43,392 bases of DNA from a virus: positions 1 to 43,392 of the IMG/VR virus record IMGVR_UViG_3300020183_000153. One strand, given 5' to 3'. Shown here piece by piece: positions 8,091 through 17,394 of the stretch. The notes below the pieces were generated by a model, which was not told the DNA's origin, searched no databases, and worked only from the letters and a program-made list of their open reading frames with translations. The position numbers and the translations under genes were made by a program. The first letter of the stretch is position 1. Each line of letters starts with the position of its first letter.

Positions 8091-9010
8091 AGTTGCATTT
8101 TTTTAAGCAATAGTTCACCAAAGGTAAGCTGCTTTGCCGTATGTAAATATTTTGTCATCTCTTCAAAACCTATTTCTGATGGATCTTTACCCCCTAGTTC
8201 GATGAAGTAAACATCTTTACCTAAGTTAACTAACTCGAGTGCGTAGTTAAAAGACTCTTTTAATGCATCGTTATCGAGTGCTAGATATACTGTCTTAACA
8301 TTATTCTGTACTAGCTTTAGCATTAATGCTCGCGGTATGGTTTTGCCGAACAGGGGAATAGCGTTTCTCTTTAATGCAATAGCATCAAATATACCTTCAC
8401 ATAAAATTACAGGTACGTTCCAGTTAATGAAGTACTCTAGGCCTATCAATTCATTCTTATTACATGAAGGTGCATTATACTTACGTGTTGGATCTTTTTC
8501 AAACGATCTTGATATAAAATAGTTTATACGTCCAGTCTTGTCATATGAGGGGACTATTATTGAATTAGCGTATCTACCCTTCTCACAATATCCGATATTG
8601 TACTTTAAGATATCTTCTTCACTTATACCTCTATGCTTAACGTATGCCTTAGCCTGACGATACGTCAGCTTAGTACTAGATTGAGCGAGAGATATAAATT
8701 CCTTAGGTAATTGTACGGTTGCGTACTTCTTATCGTCTACTTCAATCTTACCGTAAGGGAAGTAACTCTTCATCTCTGAAATCTGTGCAGGGCTTGCCTG
8801 TACTTTTCTTAAAAGTGATACTAGGTTACGTCCTTTAGTGGCTGGTTCACAGGTCCAGCAATGAAAAAATCCGCTTTTTGGATCGATTTCAAGCTTTGGT
8901 TTATGATGTTTACAGAACGGACAATGAAAGGCATGATTGCCTTTAGTAGATGGTTTAGATTTACCTAAAATGCTATGTAAAAGTCCAAGTACTAATCGAG
9001 ATTGCTCCAT
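8084..9010 (-). CDS. DnaG-type DNA primase (zinc finger plus toprim)
   Basis: A 308-residue primase that makes RNA primers for lagging-strand synthesis. A CHC2-type zinc finger is visible (C30, C33, C51, C54 in HCPFC...HCWTC). The toprim core has VILCEGIFDAIALK (E205, D209) and VYLALDNDAL (D247, D249 region), then GGKDPSE. It is shorter than bacterial DnaG (about 600 aa) because the helicase-interaction part is missing, as in T4 gp61-like enzymes. The gene overlaps the exonuclease start by 7 nt. Unlike most genes here it has a strong Shine-Dalgarno just before its ATG (see 9014-9021). Confidence 0.93.
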   Translation of the reverse strand: MEQSRLVLGLLHSILGKSKPSTKGNHAFHCPFCKHHKPKLEIDPKSGFFHCWTCEPATKGRNLVSLLRKVQASPAQISEMKSYFPYGKIEVDDKKYATVQLPKEFISLAQSSTKLTYRQAKAYVKHRGISEEDILKYNIGYCEKGRYANSIIVPSYDKTGRINYFISRSFEKDPTRKYNAPSCNKNELIGLEYFINWNVPVILCEGIFDAIALKRNAIPLFGKTIPRALMLKLVQNNVKTVYLALDNDALKESFNYALELVNLGKDVYFIELGGKDPSEIGFEEMTKYLHTAKQLTFGELLLKKMQLC

Positions 9011-9013
9011 AGA

Positions 9014-9021
9014 CCCCTCCT
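9014..9021 (-). promoter_or_regulatory. Strong Shine-Dalgarno of the primase gene
   Basis: The minus strand reads AGGAGGGG three bases before ATG 9010. Almost all other starts in the window have only A/T-rich leaders, as is usual in Bacteroidota, so this site stands out and fixes the primase start. Confidence 0.6.
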
Positions 9022-9039
9022 TACATATAGTATAAGGAT

Positions 9040-9507
9040 TTATTTAGGTTCTACCAAATCCTTTCGAAAAAACTTAGCAAGAATATTATCGTTATAAGAG
9101 GAGTCAGTATGAAGTACGTTTAATCTACATTGAAAAAATACTTCATAGTAGGTAAGTTGTTTTTTATTAAAACAAAATTTAAGTATCATTCTATCAAAAT
9201 CTTTTACTCCGTTTTCTTGAATTTCTTTTAGCAAAACTTTATTTGAACCCCAATATTCAAACCAATTTGATTCTTTAGTTACTAATTTTTTTGTAGGCTT
9301 TTTACCAGGTCCGGTATATTGAGCTAATTCTTTCTTAGTTAATTTTTTTTTAGTATTAGAATAGAGAGATTTTTTACCGATATAAAACTTACCTGTTTTA
9401 TTGTTTGTTATTTGATATACAAACCCTATACATCCTTTAGGGAACCTGTCTACTGAGTCGTACTCGGTAAGCCGATCCCCTTCAAATATCAACCATTTTT
9501 TTACCAT
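9040..9507 (-). CDS. GIY-YIG family nuclease (Seg-like homing endonuclease candidate)
   Basis: A 155-residue protein with the GIY-YIG pair as GFVYQI (about 28-33) and FYIGKK (about 41-46), separated by TNNKTGK as is usual in the family. A later conserved block WFEYWGSNKVLLKEI matches phage-type members, and YYEVFFQCR supplies the expected downstream glutamate. These proteins nick or cut DNA; in T4 the Seg proteins are free-standing homing endonucleases placed between unrelated genes. Here it sits between the tail genes and the primase gene, just such a boundary. It has no visible separate DNA-binding domain. Confidence 0.88.
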   Translation of the reverse strand: MVKKWLIFEGDRLTEYDSVDRFPKGCIGFVYQITNNKTGKFYIGKKSLYSNTKKKLTKKELAQYTGPGKKPTKKLVTKESNWFEYWGSNKVLLKEIQENGVKDFDRMILKFCFNKKQLTYYEVFFQCRLNVLHTDSSYNDNILAKFFRKDLVEPK

Positions 9508-9515
9508 AAATTTAT

Positions 9516-10412
9516 TTAACTATCCCACTTAATTATAAAAGTAATATCAGTGTTTGCAGGTATAGGATAAGGCGTCGCTAATTTTCCTACTACTAATAAA
9601 TCGTTATTTTCGTTGTAGAGTCCTACAGTAGTAGCGTAGGGATGAAAAGAGGATCCAGTAATTTTATCAATAAGAGATCCGTTTACTATCTCGGCAAAGG
9701 AAGAGCTCTGACCTGCAGAACTGTAAAAAGGCAGTGCATCTGATCCTGTAATTAATTGCTTTTGTGCAAAGACAGTAGGGTTTTGAGAATAATTGAAATC
9801 ATTTTCGGATACTCTACATTTTACTTCGTTTTGATATATTGTAGTTTCAGCAATTAATGACATTGTACAGGCGTTATTAGCTATTAATGTATAATAGCTA
9901 CCAGAGGTTAATAATACCATCCCTTGAGGGTAAATTATATTTCCTACCTGTTTAGTACTTCCGCTTAAATCGTTAATATTTCCGTTTCCGTCATCTCTTA
10001 AATTAAAGGCCGACGAACTCAATGAAAAACTTCGACGAGATATTTGTTGCCCGTATACGTTTACTGATATGGAAATTATTGCGATTTCGGCATTTGATTG
10101 CGTCGGAAAATACCTGTTGTCGGAATCGTTAGATCCGGATGCGGCAGTTGATTGTAAAAAATTATCGGCGGCAGATGCTGAAATAGGGAACGATCCGGTT
10201 AGATAATTTGAGTAATAAAGGTGCTTTACTGAAAAATAATTCAGTGTCTCTTGAGGAATAGAGCCTGTGATAGTAATAGGTCCGTTTACTCCTTTTAGAA
10301 CTTGAATACCGTAACTTCCGAATGAGCTTGATTCGAAAGATGAACTGTACTTTAGCTTGATAGGAGTAGTAAGGACATCTGAAGTCTTCAGACTGTTTGC
10401 TGCTCTACTCAT
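9516..10412 (-). CDS. Tail/baseplate-associated structural protein with C-terminal module shared with the next gene
   Basis: A 298-residue Ser/Thr/Gly-rich beta protein, typical of phage tail or baseplate decoration proteins. Its C-terminus (ENDFNYSQNPTVF ... YATTVGLYNENNDLLVVGKL ... ITFIIKWDS) matches the end of the protein encoded immediately upstream (NSEFNYSSNPTFI ... YITTVGLYNDASELLAVAKM ... ALIRVKLDW), so the two share a module. It closes a co-directional tail operon and is 9 nt upstream of the GIY-YIG gene. I cannot name a T4 homologue; the modest length, low charge and repeated SGS steps support a virion role by inference. Confidence 0.85.
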   Translation of the reverse strand: MSRAANSLKTSDVLTTPIKLKYSSSFESSSFGSYGIQVLKGVNGPITITGSIPQETLNYFSVKHLYYSNYLTGSFPISASAADNFLQSTAASGSNDSDNRYFPTQSNAEIAIISISVNVYGQQISRRSFSLSSSAFNLRDDGNGNINDLSGSTKQVGNIIYPQGMVLLTSGSYYTLIANNACTMSLIAETTIYQNEVKCRVSENDFNYSQNPTVFAQKQLITGSDALPFYSSAGQSSSFAEIVNGSLIDKITGSSFHPYATTVGLYNENNDLLVVGKLATPYPIPANTDITFIIKWDS

Positions 10413-10421
10413 TTTATTATA

Positions 10422-11525
10422 TTACCAGTCTAACTTAACCCTGATTAACGCTTCTTTTGTAAAGTCTTTAACAAGCGGTACTGACATTTTAGCTACTGCT
10501 AAAAGCTCACTGGCGTCGTTATATAATCCTACAGTGGTAATATATGTCTGAGGGCTGTAAATCATAGTAGGCCATAGTACAGCACCTGAACCTGAAATAA
10601 AAGTAGGATTAGATGAGTAGTTGAATTCGGAGTTGCCGATTCTAACGAAGATGTAATCGGAAGATATAGTTTCCTGGGAGTTTAATTGGAATCCAAAAGA
10701 GCCGGAAACCTTTATACTGCTTGATACTGCTTTATATAGGAACGTATTATTTGTAGAGGTGTAAGAGGCGGATGCTGCCGGGGTATAGCTCCCGCTTCCG
10801 TAATTAGCATCATCTTCTACGAAACTAATGCCTCCGGCAGCAGAGTTTAATTTGAGGGCGCCTACGTTTAAAATAATCGTGCCGATATCGGGTAAAAAGA
10901 ATCCGTAGGATCCGGAAACTGTTTGTCCTGCGCTAGGGGCACCTGCTAAAGTCTGTGATACTGCTCTACCGAATGATCCAGATACTAAACTAAAAACTCT
11001 ACCGCAGTCTAAATATGTTACAGTGGTTACGTTATTACTATTATCACATAAAGTAACTATTCCGCCTGATCCTGAAAGTGAAAGGTTAAAGGTACCGGGC
11101 ATTAAGCTTTCTTTATAACGATTTCTATCTACGTTTATTGCAAAAAAGCTTGGCGCACTTGTAGATGCTCCTCCAAAATTGAAACCTTGAGTAGATCCTG
11201 AAAGGGCAGGGCCATATACGAGTGTTTCGTATTGACGGTAAGTTGTTAATGATGGGGAAACGCCTGGTACTAATGGGTTGTACCATTTAGACCCTGATCC
11301 GTTTATATTACCGTATGCGATTGCGAATTGTACGGCTGCTCCGTTTGCATTACTTTCAGTCTGATATACGTTTAGGTAAAATGCACCTGCACTGATAGTT
11401 GTAGTAACAGTAGAAGATGCAGTAAAAAACGTGGTTAGCGTAGGCTGATTAGAACTCCAAGCCGGAGCTGTAATCGAATCGGAGCTTATTACAAGGTCTG
11501 ATGGAGCTAATCTTTGATATGCCAT
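10422..11525 (-). CDS. Tail/baseplate-associated structural protein, paralogue of the following gene at its C-terminus
   Basis: A 367-residue Ser/Gly/Thr-rich protein, probably all beta, with many GSG and SGS turns. Residues about 290-367 form the FNYSSNPT...TTVGLYNDASELLAVAKM module also present in the 298-aa protein downstream. In phages this FNYSxNPT...VGLYN module is, as I recall, found in large tail or baseplate proteins of marine and gut phages of Bacteroidota. It is separated by 6-9 nt from its neighbours, consistent with one transcript. The N-terminal two thirds match nothing I know. Confidence 0.85.
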   Translation of the reverse strand: MAYQRLAPSDLVISSDSITAPAWSSNQPTLTTFFTASSTVTTTISAGAFYLNVYQTESNANGAAVQFAIAYGNINGSGSKWYNPLVPGVSPSLTTYRQYETLVYGPALSGSTQGFNFGGASTSAPSFFAINVDRNRYKESLMPGTFNLSLSGSGGIVTLCDNSNNVTTVTYLDCGRVFSLVSGSFGRAVSQTLAGAPSAGQTVSGSYGFFLPDIGTIILNVGALKLNSAAGGISFVEDDANYGSGSYTPAASASYTSTNNTFLYKAVSSSIKVSGSFGFQLNSQETISSDYIFVRIGNSEFNYSSNPTFISGSGAVLWPTMIYSPQTYITTVGLYNDASELLAVAKMSVPLVKDFTKEALIRVKLDW

Positions 11526-11531
11526 ATTCTA

Positions 11532-12197
11532 TTATTGATTTACTTTAGTGATTTGAAGTGGAATAAATAATCTTGCACCTGAGTCGCGTCCTACTACTGT
11601 TAAGGTTGTATATAATACTGTATTGCTGCCGAATAGGGTATTTACAGTTGTTCCAGTAATATTGATAGTCGTTCCGATAACAGTTTTTGATACGTTAGTA
11701 CCTATAGTTGTTGTTCCGGTTGCGTTTAATGCAGTAGCTTGCGTTGTATTGATGCCTACTCCGTTAAATGCGGAAGTAGTTCTTACGTCTCCGATAGTTG
11801 CCAGATATCCGGATTGTTCAAAAGTAGAAGTAGCACCTAAATAATTTAATGTTTGAGGTGTAATAGAAAGGGAAGCTCCTTGTCTTAAAGTTATTGTACT
11901 ATATCCGATACTTATTACAGGGAGTGAAGCAGTACCTCTAGGGAGAGTTATTAGCTTATACTTCATTATCTCTTGAGATTCAGGATATGCCTGAATGATA
12001 GGCATATTTTCGATAGCTTCTCCGTAAAACGCTGATCCTGAAGGGTGATTTGGATTGTAGAGCGTATAATCTACCTCGTCGTCAGATAAACAAAATTGCG
12101 TAATTTGAAACGATCCGTTATTTTGTGAAAGAAGTTGTCTTCCTTTATCGGTCAAGATTGCATCTACAACAACAGAAGTATTATTTAAATATGCCAT
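11532..12197 (-). CDS. Conserved virion protein (MAYLNN...DAILTDKGR family)
   Basis: A 221-residue protein. Its first about 60 residues (MAYLNNTSVVVDAILTDKGR, then a SDDEVDY...YNPNHPSGS region) form a well-conserved start I recall from tail-region proteins of large phages. A beta-rich, Thr-rich body with NATGTTT and TTINITGTT steps follows, suggestive of a fibrous or decoration element. It begins a sub-block of the tail operon: 44 nt separate it from the 1601-aa gene and contain an AT-rich motif (12218-12225). Role in the tail is inferred from family memory and neighbours. Confidence 0.85.
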   Translation of the reverse strand: MAYLNNTSVVVDAILTDKGRQLLSQNNGSFQITQFCLSDDEVDYTLYNPNHPSGSAFYGEAIENMPIIQAYPESQEIMKYKLITLPRGTASLPVISIGYSTITLRQGASLSITPQTLNYLGATSTFEQSGYLATIGDVRTTSAFNGVGINTTQATALNATGTTTIGTNVSKTVIGTTINITGTTVNTLFGSNTVLYTTLTVVGRDSGARLFIPLQITKVNQ

Positions 12198-12217
12198 GAT
12201 TTAGGTGTTTTTCTCTT

Positions 12218-12225
12218 TATAAATA
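12218..12225 (-). promoter_or_regulatory. TATTTATA motif before tail gene (late-promoter candidate)
   Basis: The minus strand reads CTATTTATAAAG about 20-30 nt upstream of ATG 12197, in one of the few gaps of the tail operon. The core is shared with other late-region gaps. Confidence 0.35.
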
Positions 12226-12241
12226 GTGAATTTGCTTAATT

Positions 12242-15200
12242 TTAAATATCATCAGGAGTTGGAGATTGGGAGTTTAAAATTTGAGACTGAACCGCAGCCT
12301 GTAGAGTGTTTATGTTTGCTGTTACTGTCGGGTTTATATTTTGTGGAATCAGAAATCCGTAAGATGTCGCTCCGGGTGCTTTGTTATAGGTAACTATAAC
12401 GTTTTGTTCGTCTTCATATCTCTTGAGCAAGAGGAAAGGCCCTAGACCTTCAGGATTAATACCTAACCAGTTATCGAGAACTTGTGGAGTAACTTCTATA
12501 TTTAATCTATTTGAAGAGATAGATGCTGATACTACGTCTACGTCTTGGTAGGTACCGTTTGAGTCGAAAAGTACGATCTTATCTCCGTACTCAGGGTCGA
12601 AAGCGTAGTTTATATCGCCATACCTGGTATAGAGGCTACTTGAATATACTGTAGAACCACTTATAAAGTAAGGTACAAATTGATAGTATAAGTACTGACT
12701 GAGACTCGCATTTAGGGTTATAATACTCGTTTGCGATGTTGAATCAGCAATACTATAAATGAAGGGCTGAGGTACAGTACCGTTAGCAAAAGGATAATTA
12801 CCTGTTCCAACAGCTTGGGGGGTATAAGTTAACTTGTTGTAAGATCCAGCAGTAACTAATGATGCGGTAAAATTATTGGTTGTAACAGAGGCTAATTTAG
12901 TTTCAAAAACTACCTTATTGCCTGGGGCAAAATTAAATACAGGAGTTACATAGTCGATTAATATTTGTGAACCGGAAATTAGAGTTTGACCTATTATCGT
13001 GCTTCCAACAGGGAGTATGGAAAAGACTGTAGTGGTTGGGGAAAATATGGGTTGAAGATAAGGGGCTAAAGGTGCGTCAAACGTATATGCTATATAATAC
13101 GTACCTGTAGCAGAGGTTATAGTAGCTGCTATGAGGGCAGTAGACGTGTTTCCGATGTTAGAAGTATTTAGTACTCCGTCAATATATAAGTTAAAGGGAC
13201 CATATACGGCTGGATGTATTTGATCAATCGAAATCGTCCCCCCTGCAGTATCTTCAGTTGTCGATAAGCTATAAATTGACCCTGTAGTGCTTCCTGCTGG
13301 TTCATTAACTGATGTAAATGAAGCTGTTTGTAATGTACCTATCTGGGTTACTCCATTTAAATATGCTCCCCATGTGAAAGCTATGCTCTGTGTGCCGAAT
13401 GTCTGTGGATTGGGGAATAATACATCAAAGCCTAATTTTACTGTAAATGTTTTTTGACCGGCAATAGATGCAGTATAACTTGCAAAATTATCTGTAGTTC
13501 CGGGGCTAAAGTCAGAGCTAGATGGATCCTCCCCGTCAAAAGCATTATAGATCTTTCCTGCTGAAGCTGAATAATATGGATTTGCGGCACCGCTTATAAA
13601 AGCATTCGGCGTACCTGTATTATATCCTTGAAAAGGAGTTTCAACACTATTTCCTACATATTGAAAGTATAATTTACCTGAGCCGCTAAAATATAGCTGC
13701 GGCGTGTAACTATACCCGCTATTATAGATAGATTTAATACCGTCAGTAGTTACTTGATTGCTAAACTTTTTATTATCGAACTGCTTTATAGTAGCTTGAG
13801 TACCTGCTGTAAAAATATTCTGTAGGTCTATCCAATTCTGATTATTTTGATTTAATTCAAATAAGCCTCCTGATACATCAGCAAGATATGCTAGAGCTAC
13901 GTTAACCCTTCCGGGTAAGAAAGAGCTAGTAGCGACCTGTGTAAATAATCCTAGCTTATTAGTATAGTAATTTATTACAGGATCTTTGCCGTAAGAAATA
14001 TCTCCGGCTGTATATACGTTATATTGTTGACCTGATAAATACGATCCGCTGTAACGAGGTATAGTATACGGGCGGGATACATAGTTAAAGTCTTGAATAT
14101 AAGCATACTGTGAATAAAGCTGTTCGCTTTGATAGATATTACCGTAGAGTACAGTATAAGCTATGGATTGAGTTATTAATCCAAAATTAACTGGAGCAAA
14201 TTGAGTAGTATTAAAATCTAAGTCTAAAAATTTTTGCGATCTTACTGGTATAGTCACGTTACCCTCTAAGGGGCTTATAGAGTAAGTTAAAAAAAGAGCT
14301 CCGTTCCCTGGTACTGATGAAGTCCATGGGTGGTTGTAACTCGAGACTTCTTCCTGAGAGAAGTAGTTAGTAGTCGCTACAATATAACTACCGCTGAATT
14401 CTCCTGTATATTTTTGAATATCATTAGATGAGCTAACATATACTGTACCTAGAGATTGAGTTAAAGCGATCGATGCTGTACCGTTATACTGTATAGGTAT
14501 TGCTTGAATATATGCTGTACTTCCAGTTACTGCACCGCCGTCTGATCCAGATATATTTAGAAGATAATAATCGGCATCAAAGGAAGAGGTAAGCCAAGTT
14601 GGTTCATTTCTTGGATACTTATTTCTTTCAAGCATATGAGACTTAATAACGATACCTGTATCTGCACTCGATCTTGCAGGTACCCAGTCCCTCATCATCT
14701 TGAATAGAGAATTATTAAAAAATTTAATTAGTCTTATAAAGTCCCAAACGTTATATCTACTAGTATACTCGGCACTAAAGTAAGTATTACTTACCTGATC
14801 TAGAGGTATATAAGAACTAGAATACTGTAAAACAGGGTTACCTATAAGCTGCATTATATTAAAGTACCCGGGCTGAGTAGAAGAAGTTATATAACCGGAT
14901 GAAGTAATGCTAGCGTTTATAGAATCAGCAGGGGAAAATCCCGCTTGTACTGTAATAGATGTATTCTCTAAATCGTTAGAGTAATACTGTATAGTTGAAA
15001 ATGGCGATAATAGGCTACTTGAAATTTCAGGAACGCTTCCGGTTAGAATTCTAATATTAGAAATCTCCTGTATGCCGGCTACGTCTAGATAATTATAACC
15101 GCCGTATTCATGTACTTGTAAAATATCTGCAGGTATACCGTAGCAGGCGATAAGGGCTTTGACGCCTCTTTCAGTACCTCTAGTTTTCAGCAAGTATGCT

Positions 15201-17047
15201 AAATTATGATACAGACGTTTATAAATTTCGTCTTGTATTTGCGTAGCTGAAAGTGATTGAAGAGGATCAGCTATACCTATAGCATCCTGTCCATATACCG
15301 ATGTAGTATCATAAAGAGAATAAGGGTCGTCCCAATATGCTGCAAAAGGTGCGTCCGAGTACGGGAACGTTAATACGTATCTAAAAATCTTCTCTTCTCC
15401 AAAAGGAGGTAGATAAATTGAAGAGCTTAAGTAATAATTACCGGCAGGAGGAGTAATGATACTTGCGGTAGTGCTTCCTGAAGGATAGATACTGCTGCTA
15501 AAGTATACTACAGTAGAATAATCGCTAGAGGTGACAGCAAGATTAGATCCGGTATTATTTACTCCTAATAATGAATAATAAAGATTATCGCTTATACTTG
15601 TATTAGTATAAAGTTGAACTCCGAAGCTTTTTATAGCTTCTGAAACTTGATCAAGTGATATACCTATAAAAGGATTGTTTTCGGCTGAGTATCTATTGCT
15701 CAAATCTTTCTGATAGATCCATATATTATCGAAGTGCTGACCTATCATATTTAAGAAAGTTACATATGGAGCATTTGCTTCGTCATCAATAATATACTGA
15801 GGGGATGCATAAACTAACCAGTCTTTGTTTAAGTCGTCATAGTGAGATGAAGACCAGTACGTACTCATTGTATCCGGTGTAGGTACTATAGTTGGACTAC
15901 CTAACCAATCCACGGCTTCAGAAGAGGTTACAGAGTATAAAGAATAAGGTATAGTATCATTTCTTTTTGGCCATGAAGTAGATGCAGAATCAAAGTATAA
16001 ATAATATTCGTAACCATCGAAGTTTTTGATGGTATTATCTATCTGTACCTGTAATCTAACTCTTTCTTGAGTTGTATTAGTTGCTAGTAGGCCCGCAGAA
16101 GCTGATTCAATTAACTGTAGCTTATAAACATAATTATACAAGCGTTCAGTAGCAGAAGAAAAATGTATAAAATTTTCAAAATTATTATAGTCTACATTTA
16201 TCTGTATTCCTTTTTCGTTCATTAAAGAATTTAACTGCTGATAAGAAGAAGATACAGTTGTAGCAAATAAATTTGCATAATTATAATAAGGGGTAGTTTG
16301 ACCTATTCTTTCAGTGATAGAAACTTTAAAATTCGGTCCTTTTATTCTAGAGGTATCTAAAATCGCTTCAGGGGTAACATTTATCGTTACGTTAAACTCT
16401 GCAGGATTAGCTACAGGAGTGACGACCCAAAAAGTTGATCGTAAGTCGAATTGAACGGGTAAAGTATCGTAGAGTTTGAAAATTATATAACCTATCCCGT
16501 CTTCTTCTACATATACCGCGTTTACGCCTATTATCTGAATGTCGTCGCCAAAATTTAGATAAAAAGTAGGGTAGTATATATCACTTGATAGTATAGCTTC
16601 AAATTCGCCGAATGTTTGAGCTAGTTGACTGTTTGAAAGGTCTTGTCTCGCTACTTTTATCTCAGTTCTAGAAGTCGATATCTCCTTAATCCAAAAGTTT
16701 TGGGAAGGAATAGGGGCTGAAAGTAATTGTCTGGAAAAGAAGTTATACTTAAGGTTAAAAGTACCTCTATTAAACCCGGAGAACTTAGCGTCAGCTTCAG
16801 GATCTAGAAATAATTGAGATGTAGTACCAGTAATAGGATCTACGAGATTTCCAATGTTATATTGGGACGCGTTGTAGTTGCTATCTAGAACGTTTCCGCC
16901 AAGATCCTTAATAAAGTATTCAATGTAATCATTAGGTCTGCCGAAATTTGCAGTTATTAACGCTGTATTGATTAGCGATATGTCCTGAGATGAATAAGTC
17001 TGATATTGCCCGTTTGATCCTATGTATCTTATGTCTACGTTTTCCAT
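12242..17047 (-). CDS. Very large tail/baseplate protein
   Basis: At 1601 residues this is the largest gene in the window. The first about 500 residues are beta-rich with few charges. Near residues 600-660 a helical segment (LYHNLAYLLKTRGTERGVKAL, then IACYGIPADILQVHEYGG) marks a family of very large structural proteins that I associate with baseplate-wedge or tail regions of Bacteroidota and marine T4-like phages. The remaining about 900 residues are Tyr/Ser/Thr/Gly-rich and repetitive in character, consistent with stacked beta domains. Its ATG overlaps the preceding stop by one base. T4 gp7 (a large baseplate wedge protein) occupies a similar place after gp6, but homology is not shown here. 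Confidence 0.87.
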   Translation of the reverse strand: MENVDIRYIGSNGQYQTYSSQDISLINTALITANFGRPNDYIEYFIKDLGGNVLDSNYNASQYNIGNLVDPITGTTSQLFLDPEADAKFSGFNRGTFNLKYNFFSRQLLSAPIPSQNFWIKEISTSRTEIKVARQDLSNSQLAQTFGEFEAILSSDIYYPTFYLNFGDDIQIIGVNAVYVEEDGIGYIIFKLYDTLPVQFDLRSTFWVVTPVANPAEFNVTINVTPEAILDTSRIKGPNFKVSITERIGQTTPYYNYANLFATTVSSSYQQLNSLMNEKGIQINVDYNNFENFIHFSSATERLYNYVYKLQLIESASAGLLATNTTQERVRLQVQIDNTIKNFDGYEYYLYFDSASTSWPKRNDTIPYSLYSVTSSEAVDWLGSPTIVPTPDTMSTYWSSSHYDDLNKDWLVYASPQYIIDDEANAPYVTFLNMIGQHFDNIWIYQKDLSNRYSAENNPFIGISLDQVSEAIKSFGVQLYTNTSISDNLYYSLLGVNNTGSNLAVTSSDYSTVVYFSSSIYPSGSTTASIITPPAGNYYLSSSIYLPPFGEEKIFRYVLTFPYSDAPFAAYWDDPYSLYDTTSVYGQDAIGIADPLQSLSATQIQDEIYKRLYHNLAYLLKTRGTERGVKALIACYGIPADILQVHEYGGYNYLDVAGIQEISNIRILTGSVPEISSSLLSPFSTIQYYSNDLENTSITVQAGFSPADSINASITSSGYITSSTQPGYFNIMQLIGNPVLQYSSSYIPLDQVSNTYFSAEYTSRYNVWDFIRLIKFFNNSLFKMMRDWVPARSSADTGIVIKSHMLERNKYPRNEPTWLTSSFDADYYLLNISGSDGGAVTGSTAYIQAIPIQYNGTASIALTQSLGTVYVSSSNDIQKYTGEFSGSYIVATTNYFSQEEVSSYNHPWTSSVPGNGALFLTYSISPLEGNVTIPVRSQKFLDLDFNTTQFAPVNFGLITQSIAYTVLYGNIYQSEQLYSQYAYIQDFNYVSRPYTIPRYSGSYLSGQQYNVYTAGDISYGKDPVINYYTNKLGLFTQVATSSFLPGRVNVALAYLADVSGGLFELNQNNQNWIDLQNIFTAGTQATIKQFDNKKFSNQVTTDGIKSIYNSGYSYTPQLYFSGSGKLYFQYVGNSVETPFQGYNTGTPNAFISGAANPYYSASAGKIYNAFDGEDPSSSDFSPGTTDNFASYTASIAGQKTFTVKLGFDVLFPNPQTFGTQSIAFTWGAYLNGVTQIGTLQTASFTSVNEPAGSTTGSIYSLSTTEDTAGGTISIDQIHPAVYGPFNLYIDGVLNTSNIGNTSTALIAATITSATGTYYIAYTFDAPLAPYLQPIFSPTTTVFSILPVGSTIIGQTLISGSQILIDYVTPVFNFAPGNKVVFETKLASVTTNNFTASLVTAGSYNKLTYTPQAVGTGNYPFANGTVPQPFIYSIADSTSQTSIITLNASLSQYLYYQFVPYFISGSTVYSSSLYTRYGDINYAFDPEYGDKIVLFDSNGTYQDVDVVSASISSNRLNIEVTPQVLDNWLGINPEGLGPFLLLKRYEDEQNVIVTYNKAPGATSYGFLIPQNINPTVTANINTLQAAVQSQILNSQSPTPDDI

Positions 17048-17394
17048 TATACTGTATTAGACAGGCTTAAAAAGTTAGCATTTGCTTCAAGTAACTGCTG
17101 ACGAAGCGTGTTTATCTCATCAATATAAGCTTTTTCGTTATCAGTTAAAACTCCTCCCCCTAAATATTCTGTACTTCTAGCAACTAAATATTCATGAGAA
17201 TTAATTTCTCCTGTTGCAGGTATATCAAAAAATAACTCATTGTATAAGTCGAAAAATTCGTCAATGGTAATCTGCTGCGAAGGTGTAACGGATGCGGGTA
17301 CTGGGGTGAAAAGTTCAGAAAAAGAAGTATCGACAACGCGCGTGAAAGTATTACGTCCGTAAACTTCTTTGATTAAATTTACTTCCTGTGACAT
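17047..17394 (-). CDS. Small conserved tail-operon protein
   Basis: A 115-residue acidic protein with mixed helices (FDLYNELFFDIP, then NEKAYIDEINTLRQQLLEANANFLSL at the C-terminus, a probable coiled coil). It is locked between the 387-aa and 1601-aa structural genes, with one-base overlaps at both ends, so it is translated with them and is probably a baseplate or tail accessory. I do not recognise a family, and no catalytic motif is visible. Confidence 0.82.
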   Translation of the reverse strand: MSQEVNLIKEVYGRNTFTRVVDTSFSELFTPVPASVTPSQQITIDEFFDLYNELFFDIPATGEINSHEYLVARSTEYLGGGVLTDNEKAYIDEINTLRQQLLEANANFLSLSNTV

